Below, piece after piece: positions 43,529 through 56,289 of a DNA stretch of 64,000 nucleotides. The translations under genes and the position numbers were made by a program. Position 1 is the first letter of the stretch; each line of letters starts with the position of its first letter. The notes below the pieces were generated by a model. The model worked only from the letters and a program-made list of their open reading frames with translations, was not told where the DNA came from and searched no databases. Source of the DNA: Myrica gale (lineage: Eukaryota > Streptophyta > Magnoliopsida > Fagales > Myricaceae); assembly GCA_963930655.1 (NCBI GenBank), contig OZ005603.1:28100201-28164200 (forward strand), read 5' to 3'.

Positions 43529-45251
43529 TTACTTCAGCACAGATATGCAGATCTCCTGCTCGACAATATTTTGCAACGATCTTTGCAACTGTTGAAAGTC
43601 AGGGAGATGGCCCTTGAAACACGGAGAACGCTGGTAGATAACAGATGCTGCGCTAATAAGGATGCTTGCTGTTAAGCCCCATATAAGGAATACACCCTTC
43701 TCGCATTCGAAATCAAAAAGATGCAGAATGTACTTCCTACGCATCCATTCCCTTTCTTCACATCTATGATTTTCCTCCTGCAAAACGTAAGAAATAAGGC
43801 ATCAAAAATAGTAGCAGGAATTCACTATTGAGTAATTAGGTGCGATGAACTTCCCTATCTTATTGAGAGAACTAATATATTAGGGAAATTTGTGTACTTT
43901 TCTTAGGAAGATTAATCTGTGGGCGTACTTTTCTTCATTGGAGTTGTGATATATGGCTTAAATACGGTGGGAGCATATATGCCTCACTTCACCCAATCAT
44001 GTTTATAGGTCTTCTACCGGCAGACTTAATTATCGACTAAAATGCACTCTTCTTTCCTAGTACCCTATAGTTCGTCAGCTCCTGCTCCTTTTCTTGGCTA
44101 AATTATGTCTTGCTTTCGGCCGAATTTAGGATTGGCCTCCATATATGTTCATATATCTGGCCCACATGTTTCATGAGTAGTAAAAATTCCCATAGCCGCC
44201 CCACTAAAGAAGAAGGAGAGAAAAAGGAGCCGCAGAAAAGACTACAAAAGTGCTGCATATGTAGAAGAATAATTCATCCTTTTCCCATTGGTTTATTTCA
44301 GGAGTTCCTTCGAGTATGATTTTCGTTCTATACTATTTATTGTGATTGTATTCATTGCGCAGCAAAAGTTACTTTGCCCCTTAAGATCCTGTAAGAATTG
44401 CAGTTCAAGAGTAACCGAGTTTGAAGTAAAAACCTTGAGAAACATCTCCAATGGAACATCAAAAATGGCATCAACTTCATCTGTATTAAGTGAAGGCCTG
44501 AAATCTCCTTTCTTGGCAAGTAGGCCTACTACTGGGACTACCCTGAGTAGGTGCTGCATATTGTTAATAATCATCAAGTTTTGAATTTGGGAAACCTACA
44601 ACAAGAGGCCAAAGGGGGAAGACTCCAAAATTGCAGCACCTGGGAAATAAAAGGCTCTAAATAGGCGACAATTTGAACCAGATTAGGTTCCAAGCCAATC
44701 TCTTCCATGGTTTCTCTTAACGCAGTAGCAGAGTCATCTGCATCTCCTTCCTCCACTTTCCCACCAGGCAATGCTACATCCCCTGTTTGTCATATCTAAG
44801 ATAGATCAACAAAAATGAAAATATAAATGACCCAACCAATTTCTTACATACTCCACTCTGTTTCCAGTTGAGTCAAGCCTCTGCCCATACCTATGGCACT
44901 ATTTAATTGCCAAAAAGTATCAAAGTCCAAGAATATATAAGAGAATGTAAATTTACCTGGGTAAGAGGAGAGCTTCATGGATCTCTTCGTTAGAAAAAGT
45001 CGTAATTCACCATCCTGGCCTTCAAAGAGGCATATCAAAACCGCTGCTCTTCTCTTCCTTCGATTGAAACTAGTAGACTGATCATTTTGAACAGCCACAG
45101 AATTGATAACTCCGAAATCTGAGATCATACTACAGGAATCCTTCTTTACTTCATTTTCCCTGTGTAACTGGAGCTGCTCGGCAAGTCTTTGGAACATTTG
45201 GCTTCTGCAGACCTCTTCTGCAAGGCACAGTTGAGGTACGAGATGAGCCAT
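43529..45251 (-). CDS. Nudix hydrolase, CoA-diphosphatase type (NUDT11/15/22-like), 268 aa
   Basis: Exons on the minus strand 45251-44957, 44782-44640, 44553-44434 and 43777-43529, all GT-AG with matching phases, 807 nt in total. The protein has RRKRRAAVLICLFEGQDGELRLFLTKRS, then the Nudix box at residues 106-129 (GKVEEGDADDSATALRETMEEIGL) with RE..EE intact, then LEPFISQHLLRVVPVVG and FDVPLEMFLKEENHRCEEREW, the order of plant NUDT11/15/22. Those enzymes hydrolyse CoA, its esters and related nucleotides with Mg2+ or Mn2+. No clear transit peptide is seen at the N terminus, so a cytosolic form like NUDT11 is possible. ATG at 45251 is the first in frame. The frame is intact, unlike its neighbours. 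Confidence 0.88.
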
Positions 45252-46150
45252 CTAATGTAGTGGAGTATAGTTTCGGCAAGCCCTGCACATATTCTCTAAC
45301 ATATCTTCGGAGCAATTGTGATTATATTCAGGGATACTGAGTGGTATAGGTACTTAATTCTCTGGGAATCATTCTGCTTGATTTTGCTTCCTACTCTCGA
45401 CTTACATGAATCTTTTTCTTCTCGTCCTTAATTAACGTGTTTGATTTGAACCTTGGGTAACTTATTATAACGTCCTTGATTTGGTAAAACAGACCAACAA
45501 ATCTTGATTATTAACTACTGCGTCCGAAAGGTATTCATTGCTGTTTCATGTCAGATTTATCATTCCGTGATTGCATAGTAATATTGGCTACAATATTTTC
45601 CCAGCAGACTCGTTCTGATCTCTCATCAACAAGATGGGCTTTTTCCTACTTTTCCTGTCCGACATGTAGCAAATCATTCGCCATAGCTTGAGATTCCATG
45701 CCTGCCTCCTGCTTTTTGAGCATATTCACAAGAACAAGAGAATGAGGACAGAATCTTAACTCCATGAAAATGACTCGGAATATTGCTCTCAAGTTGGAAA
45801 GTGTATCATCGCATAAGGAATTATGCTTGTTTTTGGCTTCACGGATTCATCCCACAACTTGTCTTATCCCTAATGAGAATGAAATTAACCCAGCTCCAAA
45901 ATGCTCTATGATTCACACCTCAGATTTTGATTCCTTTATCTCAGCGGCAAAAGTGAGGTTACAAAGTTGTTTTCCTTTTAGCTGAAAAGGAATCAGATCC
46001 AAACCCTCCTTTCTTTGTGCAAGTGTTATAGTTTTAGATGTTCCTAGTAGATTCTGTGTAAAGAGTTATTCAATAATGGTAATGTTATGGAGTCTTGTAA
46101 AAATGTGTCTTTGGATGAAAGTCCATTGATGTGAAGATTTTGTAAAGATC
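45252..46150. other. Intergenic, nothing firmly recognised
   Basis: A 73-codon plus-strand frame with ATG at 45764 has no domain I know. The rest is presumed Nudix promoter. Confidence 0.4.
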
Positions 46151-47463
46151 AAGTCTGTAATATCCCGTCCCGAAAAAGGTGTAAGTGAGTAATTCGAATT
46201 TTAACCGAGGAGATCGAGTTTAATCATATGTTTGATTTTTGGATAGAAGTTGAATCGTATTTTCGAATTTAAAGGAGCTGATATGGAGATGTGATCTATA
46301 TTTGAATTTAAAGGTTTGAATTTAGATATTTGATTTTGAGTTTGAATTTAAAGGTTAGAATATGGATAAAAATTATTCTTATATTTGAATTTGAAAGATA
46401 TAGATAAAGATCTTATGTTTGAATTTAAAAGTGATGGATAGAGGTATGTTTGAATTTTAAAGTTGCGGAGATTGAGGTTAATAAATAGTTGCAGAGAACG
46501 TATATTGGAGACCAAAATTTGGATTGAGGTGGTGCTACTAGTTTCCGAGAAATTGTTCAACAATTATTAGAGAAGCTTTAAGGATTGGTTAAGTGTTCGA
46601 GGTAAGTGGTTCTTCAATGGAATTTTGAACATGCATTGTATTTTATATGGTTTTGATGTATTATTTGGGGAAACTGAACAAATTTTAGGTAAAATGAGAT
46701 TGTCGAGATTTTGTGAAACTCATTTGAAATATTTTATAACTTGTTTTGGTGAGCATGCTGTGAAAATTATCCTTGCGCCAGTGATGTATCTCTCTGGTCT
46801 TTGTGACCAATTTATCCTTGTGGTCTGTGTGGCCAATTTGATACCCCTCGTGGTATTTGGAGATCTTTGTGGCCTGGAGGTCTGTGTGGCCTAGTATTTG
46901 GAAGTCTTTGTGGCCCGGAGGTCTGTGTGACTGTTGGTGATTTCCTTATATTGCGCGGCCTTGGAGATTTTTGTTACAAACTTGTATTTTAGATTCGGTA
47001 TGACTCGCAGTGTTTTATTTTGGATTTCGATTATTGTGATAAAATTGTCTTTTCCCCCAACCCCCATTGACTTACTACTTACTGAGCTAGTCGTAGCTCA
47101 CCCCTTATTCTCATATTTTTCAGAGTTGGCAGAATTAGAGAAGTTCGAGGAGCTTAAGATATATTTGTGTTTCGAAGGCGTGTTTTACAAGAGTATTTTT
47201 GAAGATTAATATTGGGGAATTCGATATTGTATTATTTTGGGAGATTTTCATCAATATTGGAAATATCGAAAATTCTAATGTAAATTTTAGTGATCGGATT
47301 GATATTTTTGGGTCTTTTTAAGATTTATGAATATTTTGTTGAGGTTGTACAAAATTAGTTTTGAAATATTGGGGCCTAGATAAATGATTATCCATGGTGA
47401 AAAATCCTTATTTTATACGAAAATCTATCCGTATGGAGTTTGGGCCCGAGACGTTACAAAGTC
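46151..47463 (+). mobile_element. Solo LTR, 1303 bp, with 5-bp TSD
   Basis: The sequence 46156-47458 starts TGTAATATCCCGTCCCG and ends GGGCCCGAGACGTTACA, and is flanked by AAGTC on both sides (46151-46155, 47459-47463). TG...CA ends, pentamer duplication and absence of internal gag-pol make it a solo LTR. The CCCG-rich termini and the hairpin TGAGCTA-GTCG-TAGCTCA (47083-47100) resemble long Ty3/gypsy chromovirus (Tekay/Del-type) LTRs; that assignment is tentative. Internal short repeats of GGTCTGTGTGGCC type lie at about 46795-46950. Confidence 0.8.
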
Positions 47464-48345
47464 CGTGGAGCTAGTTTGCATCACAATCTTTATGGCTAGA
47501 TCTTATCAAATGACACATATCTATGAGTTTTAATAATTCAAGTATGCAATGTCACAAAATTAATTGTTTAAACCCTCATATTATAGACAACCATCTCAGC
47601 ACAATATCATATATTAACGAGTAGGATAGTTAGAGCAATAAAGTGACATTTTAACGGAGTAATAAGAATAATCCTCCTCGTCATAATCCTTTGAAATATT
47701 TAGAACAACATGGGTTCCTAGTTCGACATCAAAAATTAAAAGAAAGTTGTTCCAAATGCCTCGTGTGGTTGGCACCCACTCCGTGATAAATCAATTGTGG
47801 GTCGAAGATTCCTATGTCCCAGCTGCCAGCAACTTGGCCAGTGAAAAAAAGAAAGTCACATAAGAAGAAAAAGTTTATAGTGAAAAGGGGAGAGAAATAG
47901 TAATAAGAGATCAGAGATTTTAAGTTGTTCGGTCTAGAAGACCTACATCCACTATGAAAGTCTTCTATAACTGTATTTTGTATTATGAGTTCATATAGAT
48001 TACAATTGAAATCTAGAAAATACAAAGTAGAAAAATATTCCTATATTTAATTTGAATCTGTATATTTGAAATTTGAATCTTCATAACAATATCAAATCTT
48101 TGATATCTGTAACTATAATATCATATCAAATTTTTAAGATTTGATTATGATATTATTTCTAATAACATAAATCAGTTGGTAATCGATTAATAACCACAAC
48201 AAAACTAATGGGAATTTCACTATGAACTGGTGTTCCTAAAATCCAACTTTATTGGGTTACTACGCGTGTTCCCAATTATCGAGACTGATAACTCTTCCCA
48301 ATTGTCGAATACTCTGTTGGGTATAGAACTGCCTCTGATACCATT
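47464..48345. other. Spacer with possible older LTR remnant
   Basis: At 47915-47965 AAGTTGTTCGGTCTAGAAGACCTACATCCACTATG-like sequence resembles the conserved TTACGTGGTTCGGCAACTGCCTACGTCCACGG part of the LTRs at 48346 and 51704, suggesting a diverged relative. A primer-site-like CCTCTGATACCA at 48332-48343 belongs to a truncated element body on this side. Confidence 0.35.
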
Positions 48346-49830
48346 TGTTGAGCATGGAACGGAAAAATCACCAAACACACGGAGGCCAATATTTACGTGG
48401 TTCGGCAACTGTCTACATCCACGGAGGAGAGTATTTTGATTTCACTCACAGAATCAAAACTTTACGAACTCTCAACTCTCACACCGCACATTTTTTTTCT
48501 CACAATCTCTCTCAACCCATGGATGCTCTTCAACTGAGAGTCACATCATTCTCTCCCCCCACTGGTGCTCTACATCAGAGAGTCACATCATTCTCTCATT
48601 CACGTTACATATTTATAAAGGAAGAAGTTTGAATGGTTTCTGGTTGAGTTCCTGCAGTAAATGAGCTGCATTCATCACTGCATTAAAAACGAGTGGTTGC
48701 TGCGTTGGTTGTTGTTGCACTGCAAAGATTTGTCACCTGCAAAACTTGACTTCGGTGGCTCGGGTATGGAATCACGAAAAGAAAACTCTAACGTCTCATG
48801 TCGAGTTTGATTTCTCAAGCTTTGCAGCCGCAAAGCTTGACTTTTCGCCTACAATTCTCCCCATCCATACCCACAAGAGGAGAATATATTCTGACATCTT
48901 CAGTTGGAGGTGTTCATCCCAACTATGACCCACATAGCTCCACCTACGACAACATGTCAGCTGAAACCTTCAGTGCTCTCTCTTTGGAAGTCTCACCAAC
49001 TCATACATCTGATTCTTCTGCATGGGATCTTGCAACTCCTGTGCCAGACATCTTGCAACTCTCGAATCAATCTTTCTTTGAGTTCTGATTTCACAAAATC
49101 TTTGTTGCTACCCTTTATCAATAAGAAGAATATAATCTGATTCCGGAAATCTCTTCGACGGGATCAGTGACAACCCTCTCTCCGTGAAGGATCGTCAATC
49201 AGAAGAAGTCCATCATCACTAGATCACTTGTGATGACCATACAGCTTCTAGTGGAGCAGATAACTTATGCTCAACACTCATTTCTGCAACCTTTAGTGGT
49301 GGAGGGGTACGTCTCCCCCTGCTCAACACCCTCTTCTGCAGCCTCTAGTAGAGCGGGTAGCTGCAACCCTATGCTCAACACTCTTTCAGCAACTTCTAGT
49401 GGAGCGGTATCTTCTTCTGTCACTCAACACACTTCATCGCCTTCCTTTTTTGGGGAACCGTCCTGTGTTCCTTCAGTGTCTGTGGCAAACTGAAGCCGTC
49501 CAGGACTGAATAATACCTAAAGCACTTTTCATATCACCTGGGTTTGATAACCATCTGAAGCGATCAGCTCCAGGATCCCAAAACCTGTATCCAAATCTTC
49601 TGGTGGAGTGAGTAATTGTTCTCTAACTCAACACCTATCTCTGCAACTTGGATACATGTGCAAACACTTTGCACCTAATCACTCTCCAACGAGAGGAGGA
49701 TATCTTTCAGCCAGACCAAACTATCTCCGGAGCCTCAAGCGTAAACAGATCTGATAGTGTTCTGCTTATTAAGTAACAGGCTGCATATCTGCTACCACCC
49801 AAAGATATCTCTTTAAAAAGGGACCGTCGA

Positions 49831-50486
49831 TCAAAGTGTACCAGGATCAACACCTTTGATCTTCTCTAGACTCTTTTTCTGCAAAGGGTTGGGCGCGCTT
49901 TCCCTTCTGGATGCGCTTTTCTCTGCCAATGTAAATAACCCTTTCTCCCTCATGTGTCTGAGTCTCTTATGCCACAGATTTGGAGATGTCTCACCTTCAC
50001 CCACTTTGAGGCCATCATCACATATCTTCACATGAGTCAATAACGTACCACACATGTGCCCACAAGTGACAACCACAATACATTTCATCAACATCCAAGT
50101 ATTGTTGCTGAAGCGGTTGTCATAGCCCTAGCGGTAAAGGGCTGACACAAATATTGGATTTAGCCGGAGGTTGGACACTTGTATAACACCATGGTACATG
50201 ATACATTGGACTTTTTCTGATCGTCTACGCCAGCGATCTTAGAGGAACTGAAGTTTCCTCTTTTCACTGTACCATAGTCTCCGGCTCCATGAAGAAGTCT
50301 TTGCGAGGAGCGACGTGGTAGGAAGCTGCTGTGTCTACCACTCATCTGCATCCGTACTCGCAACATGAACACAACCTTCTTCAAAATCTCCAGGATGAGT
50401 GAATAAACTTTCACCATCTTCCTCTTTCTCGGCTGGTTGCTAGCCTTCATTTCTCCAGCTTTTAGTGGAGGAGGTGACAACGCCAT
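49831..50486 (-). pseudogene. Copia pol remnant (protease/pre-integrase)
   Basis: Minus-strand translations include GDYGTVKRGNFSSSKIAGV (50486-50160, protease-to-pre-integrase region of Tork-like copia elements) and NLWHKRLRHMREKGLFTLAEKS (50094-49831, GAG_pre-integrase). They lie in the expected order but in separate, interrupted frames. Integrase core, RT and RNase H are missing. Confidence 0.75.
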
Positions 50487-50960
50487 CTACTCAACATCAT
50501 CTGCATGTGCTGCAATGTCTAGTGGAGGAGGTGACAATGCATTCTACTCAACACTTTCTGCATCTACAGCAATATCTGGTGGAGGAGATGACAACGCCTT
50601 CTACTCAACACCCTCTACATGTGCTGCAATGTCTAGTGGAGGAGGTGACAACGCCTTCTACTCAACACTCTCTGTATCTGCAGCAATATCTGGTGGAGGA
50701 GGTGACAACGTCTTCTACTTAACACCCTCTGCATGTGCTGCAATGTCTAGTGGAGAAGGTGACAACGCCTTCTACTCAACACTCTCTGCATCTGCAGCAA
50801 TATCTGGTAGAGGAGGTGATCCACTCTCTACTCAACACCATGTATCTCCCTGCAGTATTTGGTGGAGGAGGTGACAACACCCTCTACTCAACATCTCATC
50901 ATCTCCCGCAGTCTCTGGTGGAGGAGGTGACAGTAACCTCTACTCAACATCGAGCCATCT
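50450..50960. repeat. 57-bp minisatellite with alternating unit types
   Basis: About eight head-to-tail units of 57 bp, each with GTGGAGGAGGTGACAACGCC, CTACTCAACA and a CTGCAATGTCT or CAGCAATATCT ending. Two unit types alternate, giving a 114-bp higher-order period. Looser copies of the AGTGGAG...CTCAACAC motif extend back to about 49240. On the plus strand the array is open as a 19-residue repeat (SGGGDNAFYSTLSASAAIS), but the host element lies on the other strand, so this is probably incidental. Confidence 0.85.
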
Positions 50961-52210
50961 CCTGCAGCATCATGCATAATCCCCGGAACCAGAATTCGTC
51001 ATTGATCCGCTTATATCTAAGGCTCAAATGGCTTGTTACTCTAAGTTCGGAGTTGAATCTCGAAAAACGGAGCCCATCGTTGTGTCCAGAACGATCGAAA
51101 TAGTTATTAACAGGTCCGGCCCGACCCAAAAATGACAAAAATTGGGCCCAAAATGCACAAAACTCGAATCTAGAATATTCTATCCAGTAACGGAATATGC
51201 TCCGAAGATGCTGCCGCCGTTAACGTTTTCTGTCACCGTTAACTCAGCGAGTTGACTCGCTCAACTCGGTCCAACTCGGTCTGACTCGCCCAAACTCGGT
51301 CTGACTCTCCGAGTTGACCGGGTAACCCGGTCAGGATCCGAACCCGGTTCGAAGACCCCGACCCGATCCGGTTTCCACCTAGCGCGTGCTACGCGTGTAT
51401 CAACGCGCCTTCTTCTTCCTGAGCGCTTGCTGGCGCGTGCAACATTCTTCCGGCTGCTGGCGGCGTGTGGGAGCGCGTGGGGAGAGTAGGGACACGCCCA
51501 GAAGCTTCTACTGGCGCGTGTAGGCGTGTGCGGTGTCCATTTGACCCCTGGTTTGTACCGTTGTGCTCGTCTCGTCTCTAGGAATTCCCAGTTAGTTCCA
51601 AAATTTCATTTGGACACAGATCGGGTCTCGGCCGAAGGAAAATTCCGACCACCTGCCAGCTCTAATACCACTTGTTGGGATCAGAACTACCTCTGATACC
51701 ACTTGTTGAGCACGGAACGGAAAAATCACCAAACACACGGAGGCCAATATTTACGTGGTTCGGCAACTGCCTACGTCCACGGAAGAGAGTATTTTGATTT
51801 CACTCACAGAATCAAAACTTTACAAACTCTCAACTCTCACACCGCACATTTTTTTCTCACAATCTCTCTCAACCCATGGGTGCTCTTCAACTGAGAGTCA
51901 AACCATTCTCTGCCCCCACCGGTGCTCTACATCAGAGAGTCACACCATTCTCTCATTCACATTACATATTTATAAAGGAAGAAGTTCGAATGGTTTCTGG
52001 TTGAGTTGCTGCAGTAAATGAGCTGCATTCATCACAGCAATAAAAACGAGTGGTTGCTGCGTTGGTTGTTGCTGCACTGCAAAGATTTGTCGCCTGCAAA
52101 TCTTGACTTCGGTGGCTTGAGTATGAAATCGCGAAAGGTAAACTCGAACGTCTCATGCCGAATTTGATTTGTCAAGCTTTGCAGCCGCAAAGCTTGACTT
52201 TTCGCCTACA

Positions 52211-54088
52211 TACTCTACTAGAAAATCCTTCACAAATTTCGGCCTAAACACAAAAATCCTAAGGTACAATGGTATACACACAAGAGCAAGAGAGACCTGA
52301 CATTTTCAGCGCACAAATATGCAGGGGAAGAGGGCTCATGTAGGCTCCTCGTTAGTAACCATCGGCAAGGCATTTTACAAAAGCTACGAAGTGGATGCCC
52401 AGAGAGTCATTCCAAAGAGCCTCAAAAGCATTGGAGATATAACACTCCACAAAAACAACTCTCTAATTTGGGTTACTTCAGCCCTGAATGATGCCTAACT
52501 CGGTGATCGACTGAACATTTTGTCCTGCACGAATTAGCAAGGAAAATTGCCTGCAGCACTGCAGCATCCTCTGTAAAACAAGCCTTTAGTGTAAATGGAT
52601 GTTATGATGTAATCTTAGTTTGCCCAAAGAAACACGAAAAACCCTCTGAAGTGCTGGTATGGCGTGAGGCTTTCAGAGGTTGCAGGGACACAAAGTTAGC
52701 CCATGCTTTGTTGTTTTCTTATACAAGGCTTTATCTGCATAAGACAGATTCTGGGTCCCCAATTGCTCACACAGTATACTCACGGCCTTATCCCTAACAG
52801 ACAAGCTAATTAATGTCAGACGTACAAAATGCACGTTTTACTTACCCTCCGAATCAATTTGGGGAAGGTAACTTTAAGGGGATATCTGTTTTTCCGAAAT
52901 TACTGGCTTGATTTTCTGCAACAATGCCAGACAGGATACTAATGATTAAGTGTTATCTTATCTTTATTGGCTGGGTACAAGAAATTGGTGCAAAACTCGT
53001 AGGCAACTCCTGTGTATATATGTTAAGCTCGTTACCAAAAAGAAAAAAAAAACATAAAAAATCTTCATTGACGAAGCGAAAGTTTTGTGTAAAACTATAT
53101 ATGTTGGGATATTGATATTTTTTTACTAGACTTCGGTAATTATTTATCGATTTTTATTTCCCAAACTGTTTGATGCAAGCGATAGGCATGAAGAAGATTA
53201 TAAGATCCAAGAGGGTTAGCCTCACTCCTTACCACCATGTCCATTGTGTTTTGATCATAATTTTTATTTTTTGGATATCAGAAAAGTTTGGATACTCATT
53301 CACGTATACTGAGTTCGGACGAACATTACATGATATCCACACGTGTTGAATTCAACGCCGCAACAAAGTCTAGAAAAATTGACCGACCTACTAATCAACC
53401 TATCGTTTAGATCACCATATAATTTGAGAGTATAAATTAATTAATTTTGATAATTTGAGAGAATAAGAAAATGAAATAGGGGAACAAATATTTTTACTAG
53501 ACAAATTGCATTAATAATGCAGTAAAAGCAAACAAATAGTATACAGTAATTTTTTTAGCGAACTCAAATATAATTTTTTTGGTAAGATAATATTCGGTTA
53601 GCAAATTAATTTTTTTAAATAGTGATTTCAATTTCAATAATAATAATAATAATTAGTATTTTAATATTTTTCCTTATATGTAACATAAGTAGAAACATTT
53701 TAATTTCCCATCAACTCAATATTGCTTCCTTTACCTTTATATTGAAAAATATGAATGTAAGTATTTTTACTAGACACTATATAATAGTAATTAATTAATT
53801 AACCCCAATAATGGGATGTTTATCTGCACGTACGGCTAGATTTGTATTACCACGTCATCTTCCTCTTCATCTATCAGCTTCAAAGTTGTCACCAAGGCAT
53901 AAAGACATCAAAGGCCGTCCCTCCTTGTATTATTCACAGGCCTTTTTCTTCAACAGCTCCGCCTATAGTTGTACAATGCTGATTGGAGCACGTGGCGAAG
54001 GTTCACTACTTGCTTCACTATTTAGCAAGAGAAATTGCACAGGCTCTATGCCAGTACTACCGCGCTTTTTTCCAGTGCCATTTTTTCT
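52211..54088. other. Intergenic, no supported gene
   Basis: 52270-52890 has balanced composition without long frames and could be non-coding exon or UTR of an unseen gene. 53100-53800 is very AT-rich. I see no RNA gene or complete repeat. Confidence 0.4.
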
Positions 54089-54358
54089 ATGGCCAGCAGC
54101 GCTCAATTATCACCTTTCATGGCCCCTAGCAGTCACGAAAAGGACGAGCTTCTCTTCTCCGGTGACCCCAAGTTCGCTCTCCACGGTGAGATAATGATGC
54201 TCATCTTACTGCTGGTTTTCGCATCGTTTCTTGTCTTTATTCTCTTCTTTATGTACGCAAACGCAAAGCGCACGCATGATCACCCCAAGCTTGCCCACCC
54301 AGAGAGCAGAAATTTCGAGCTTCCGATCGAAGTGAAGGGTCATCGTACGTCTTTCTAA
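54089..54358 (+). CDS. Truncated ATL-like (RING-H2) N-terminal fragment, 89 aa
   Basis: From ATG 54089 the frame reads MASSAQLSPFMAPSSHEKDE, then FALHGEIMMLILLLVFASFLVFILFFMYA, a membrane helix preceded by an ALHG(K/E)IM motif as in ATL-family RING-H2 ubiquitin ligases, then about 35 polar residues to TAA. ATLs normally continue to a GLD motif and RING-H2 domain; neither is found here in any frame of the next few hundred bases. So this is either a degenerate ATL lacking its catalytic domain or an unrelated small membrane protein. Confidence 0.45.
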   Translation: MASSAQLSPFMAPSSHEKDELLFSGDPKFALHGEIMMLILLLVFASFLVFILFFMYANAKRTHDHPKLAHPESRNFELPIEVKGHRTSF

Positions 54359-54796
54359 TAGGTCTATATCGCAGCAATATCGGAGAGCTTATTCGCCGGC
54401 CGATATGCGTATGTCTATTCCCCAGTATATATGTCCCTCTGTTGCTTTAAGATTGGCCATATTGTTTCCTTTTCAGAGAAGCGCTGAGAGTTTTATATAT
54501 ATGTGATCTCTCGTAGTTGTCACACGTTTATTGTTACTTATATACACTACAGCTTCCAAGGGAATGTAATTAGTACAATTGTTAGTAATTCAAAGTGTGT
54601 TTTGGCAATACGCACTTTAATTTGGTTCAGAGAATCATGATGATCAGGATGCCACTGCTATATATATACTGTTGTACATGTTTCTTGATTCCTCTTTGTC
54701 TCTCTTCTTTTTTTGGGGAGCTGTGAGGGGTCTTTAATGAAGGATGAAATCTCCAATTTTAAGTTTTTGAGTTCGGAAAATCCGTTGCTTCCAATT

Positions 54797-54942
54797 TGGA
54801 TGAATACGACCCAACTATGATTGACTAACCGAGCTGAGAGTGCAACGACAAAATCTGAACACTAGAAGTCGGATGAATACGAGCCAATTAAGAGACTAAC
54901 TAATCGAATTGAGAGTGCAACGACAAAATCTGAACACTAGAA
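54797..54942. repeat. 73-bp direct duplication
   Basis: Two adjacent copies with a 73-bp period both contain GGATGAATACGA and GAGAGTGCAACGACAAAATC followed by TGAACACTAGAA. No function evident. Confidence 0.75.
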
Positions 54943-55727
54943 CGGCTCGTAGCCCAATTTTTTTTACCTGAGTAGTATCAGCTTTCGGAAATTGGTTATG
55001 CCACTAGCGGCCCATTAGATTTACATTGAACACACTGAGTCCATTATTTTCATGATTGATGATCCTTGTCTATCTCGCTTTGAATTTGGGTCCGATGCCA
55101 GGGCTGAAACCATCCAGAAAGGGGGTCTCGTTTGGGTTTATGAGGAAAAGGGAATAAAGAAAGAAACAATGAGAATTGAGAATTGGCCCAAAGACAAATG
55201 ACCTCTTCTATGGAATTCGATCTCAAGAGCCGAGGGGATAAAGGGCTCCTTTGTTAGCAGGGTCAATTCGAGGCTCAGTCCTCTAATAGGATTCAACACA
55301 GAAGCAGCTCAATAAGGCCCAAGGGAAAAAAATAATCAAAATAAGGCCTTTTAAAATAATTTTAACTCGAAATTAAAAATAATCTTAAATATAAAATATT
55401 TGAAATTTGATAAGAAATCATGTATCATTTCTTTTAGAGTCATAAACGATATTTAGAACTCTTTTGCATGTCTTTGGGACCTTATTAGGCAGGCCTCTCT
55501 CAACAAAATTGAAAGTCCAAAATCAAATTGCAAAGATGGATCTCCATTTCTTCCTTTCTGAAGCCTTTTATATGGATTTTGTGAAGGTTTACAAGGGAAG
55601 GGATTTAATTTAAATAATTTAATAAAATAGTTTTATCTGCTCAAACAAACTCAGTAAAGGTATCATCCGGTTCTCCTTAGTCATACTTTTCTTAGTATAT
55701 GATTAAGGGACCAGCCTGTCATAACAA
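54943..55727. other. Intergenic, nothing recognised
   Basis: No supported gene. An AT-rich stretch at 55330-55480 lies between GGCCTTTT-like and AGGCAGGCC-like ends without clear inverted repeats. Confidence 0.4.
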
Positions 55728-55800
55728 GCCCGTCTAGCTCAGTTGGTAGAGCGCAAGGCTCTTAACCTTGTGGTCGTGGGTTCGAGCCCCACGGTGGGCG
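55728..55800 (+). tRNA. tRNA-Lys (CTT)
   Basis: A 73-nt cloverleaf: acceptor GCCCGTC pairs with GGTGGGC (including G-T wobbles), D arm GCTC AGTTGGTA GAGC, anticodon arm CAAGG CTCTTAA CCTTG with anticodon CTT, T arm GTGGG TTCGAGC CCCAC, discriminator G. The CCA is not encoded, as usual for nuclear genes. A TTTTT Pol III terminator begins about 10 nt downstream. Confidence 0.95.
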
Positions 55801-56289
55801 ATGGAATCCCTTTTTCCTTCTTTGGATAAAAAGTTATATATGCTGAAATCGGTAAAAAAGATCGTGTGGCACAACATCAACCATCAAAAATCTGGGGGAA
55901 ACTTATTTGTTGTTTGTTTGAGGAGGTCTTTTTTGTTTCTTAGCAGCTGTTAGAGGGAGTCCATTGCAAAAGGACGATAGTTTCAGAAGCAAATTGTAAT
56001 TATCTCTCTAGTTTGAGTGGGTAACGTGTAAGCTCCCTAGTTTATATATATATAAGTAAGGATAAAACCAGCTAACCAACCATAGTATCAGAATTTACAA
56101 TAAACGAAAGAACAGAATTAAAAGAAATGAAATCAAAACAACTATGACCAGCAGCCCATTTGGCAAGCAAGCCTAGTTTTCAAAAGAAAGAAATGCACCC
56201 TAAAATACATGGATAAATGGCATTGACCTTCCTCACCACCCTTCACTAGAATGGTGAGTTCTGTTGTGGGTAAGTATGGTTTGTAAATA

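Larger units (their letters stand above)
48346..52210 (-). mobile_element. Decayed Ty1/copia element, minus strand, tandem arrangement
   Basis: LTRs of 508 bp (48346-48853) and 507 bp (51704-52210) in minus orientation. The 5' LTR at right is followed leftward by a primer site (TGGTATCAGAG complement, about 51690-51700). A purine tract (GGATGGGGAGAAT on the minus strand) precedes the 3' LTR at 48854-48866. About 29 differences in 507 bp, near 5.7 percent, imply an age a few times that of the element at 21726. The LTR at 48346 also has its own primer site on its far side, so a second, truncated unit once adjoined it. No clean target duplication is visible. Confidence 0.75.

Noticed and set aside
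45764-45985. 73-codon frame with ATG
   Set aside because: Lacks any recognisable family feature and sits in an intergenic spacer.
50437-50874. 145-codon plus-strand frame with 19-residue repeats
   Set aside because: It arises because the minisatellite unit (57 bp) is a multiple of three, and lies antisense to copia pol remnants.
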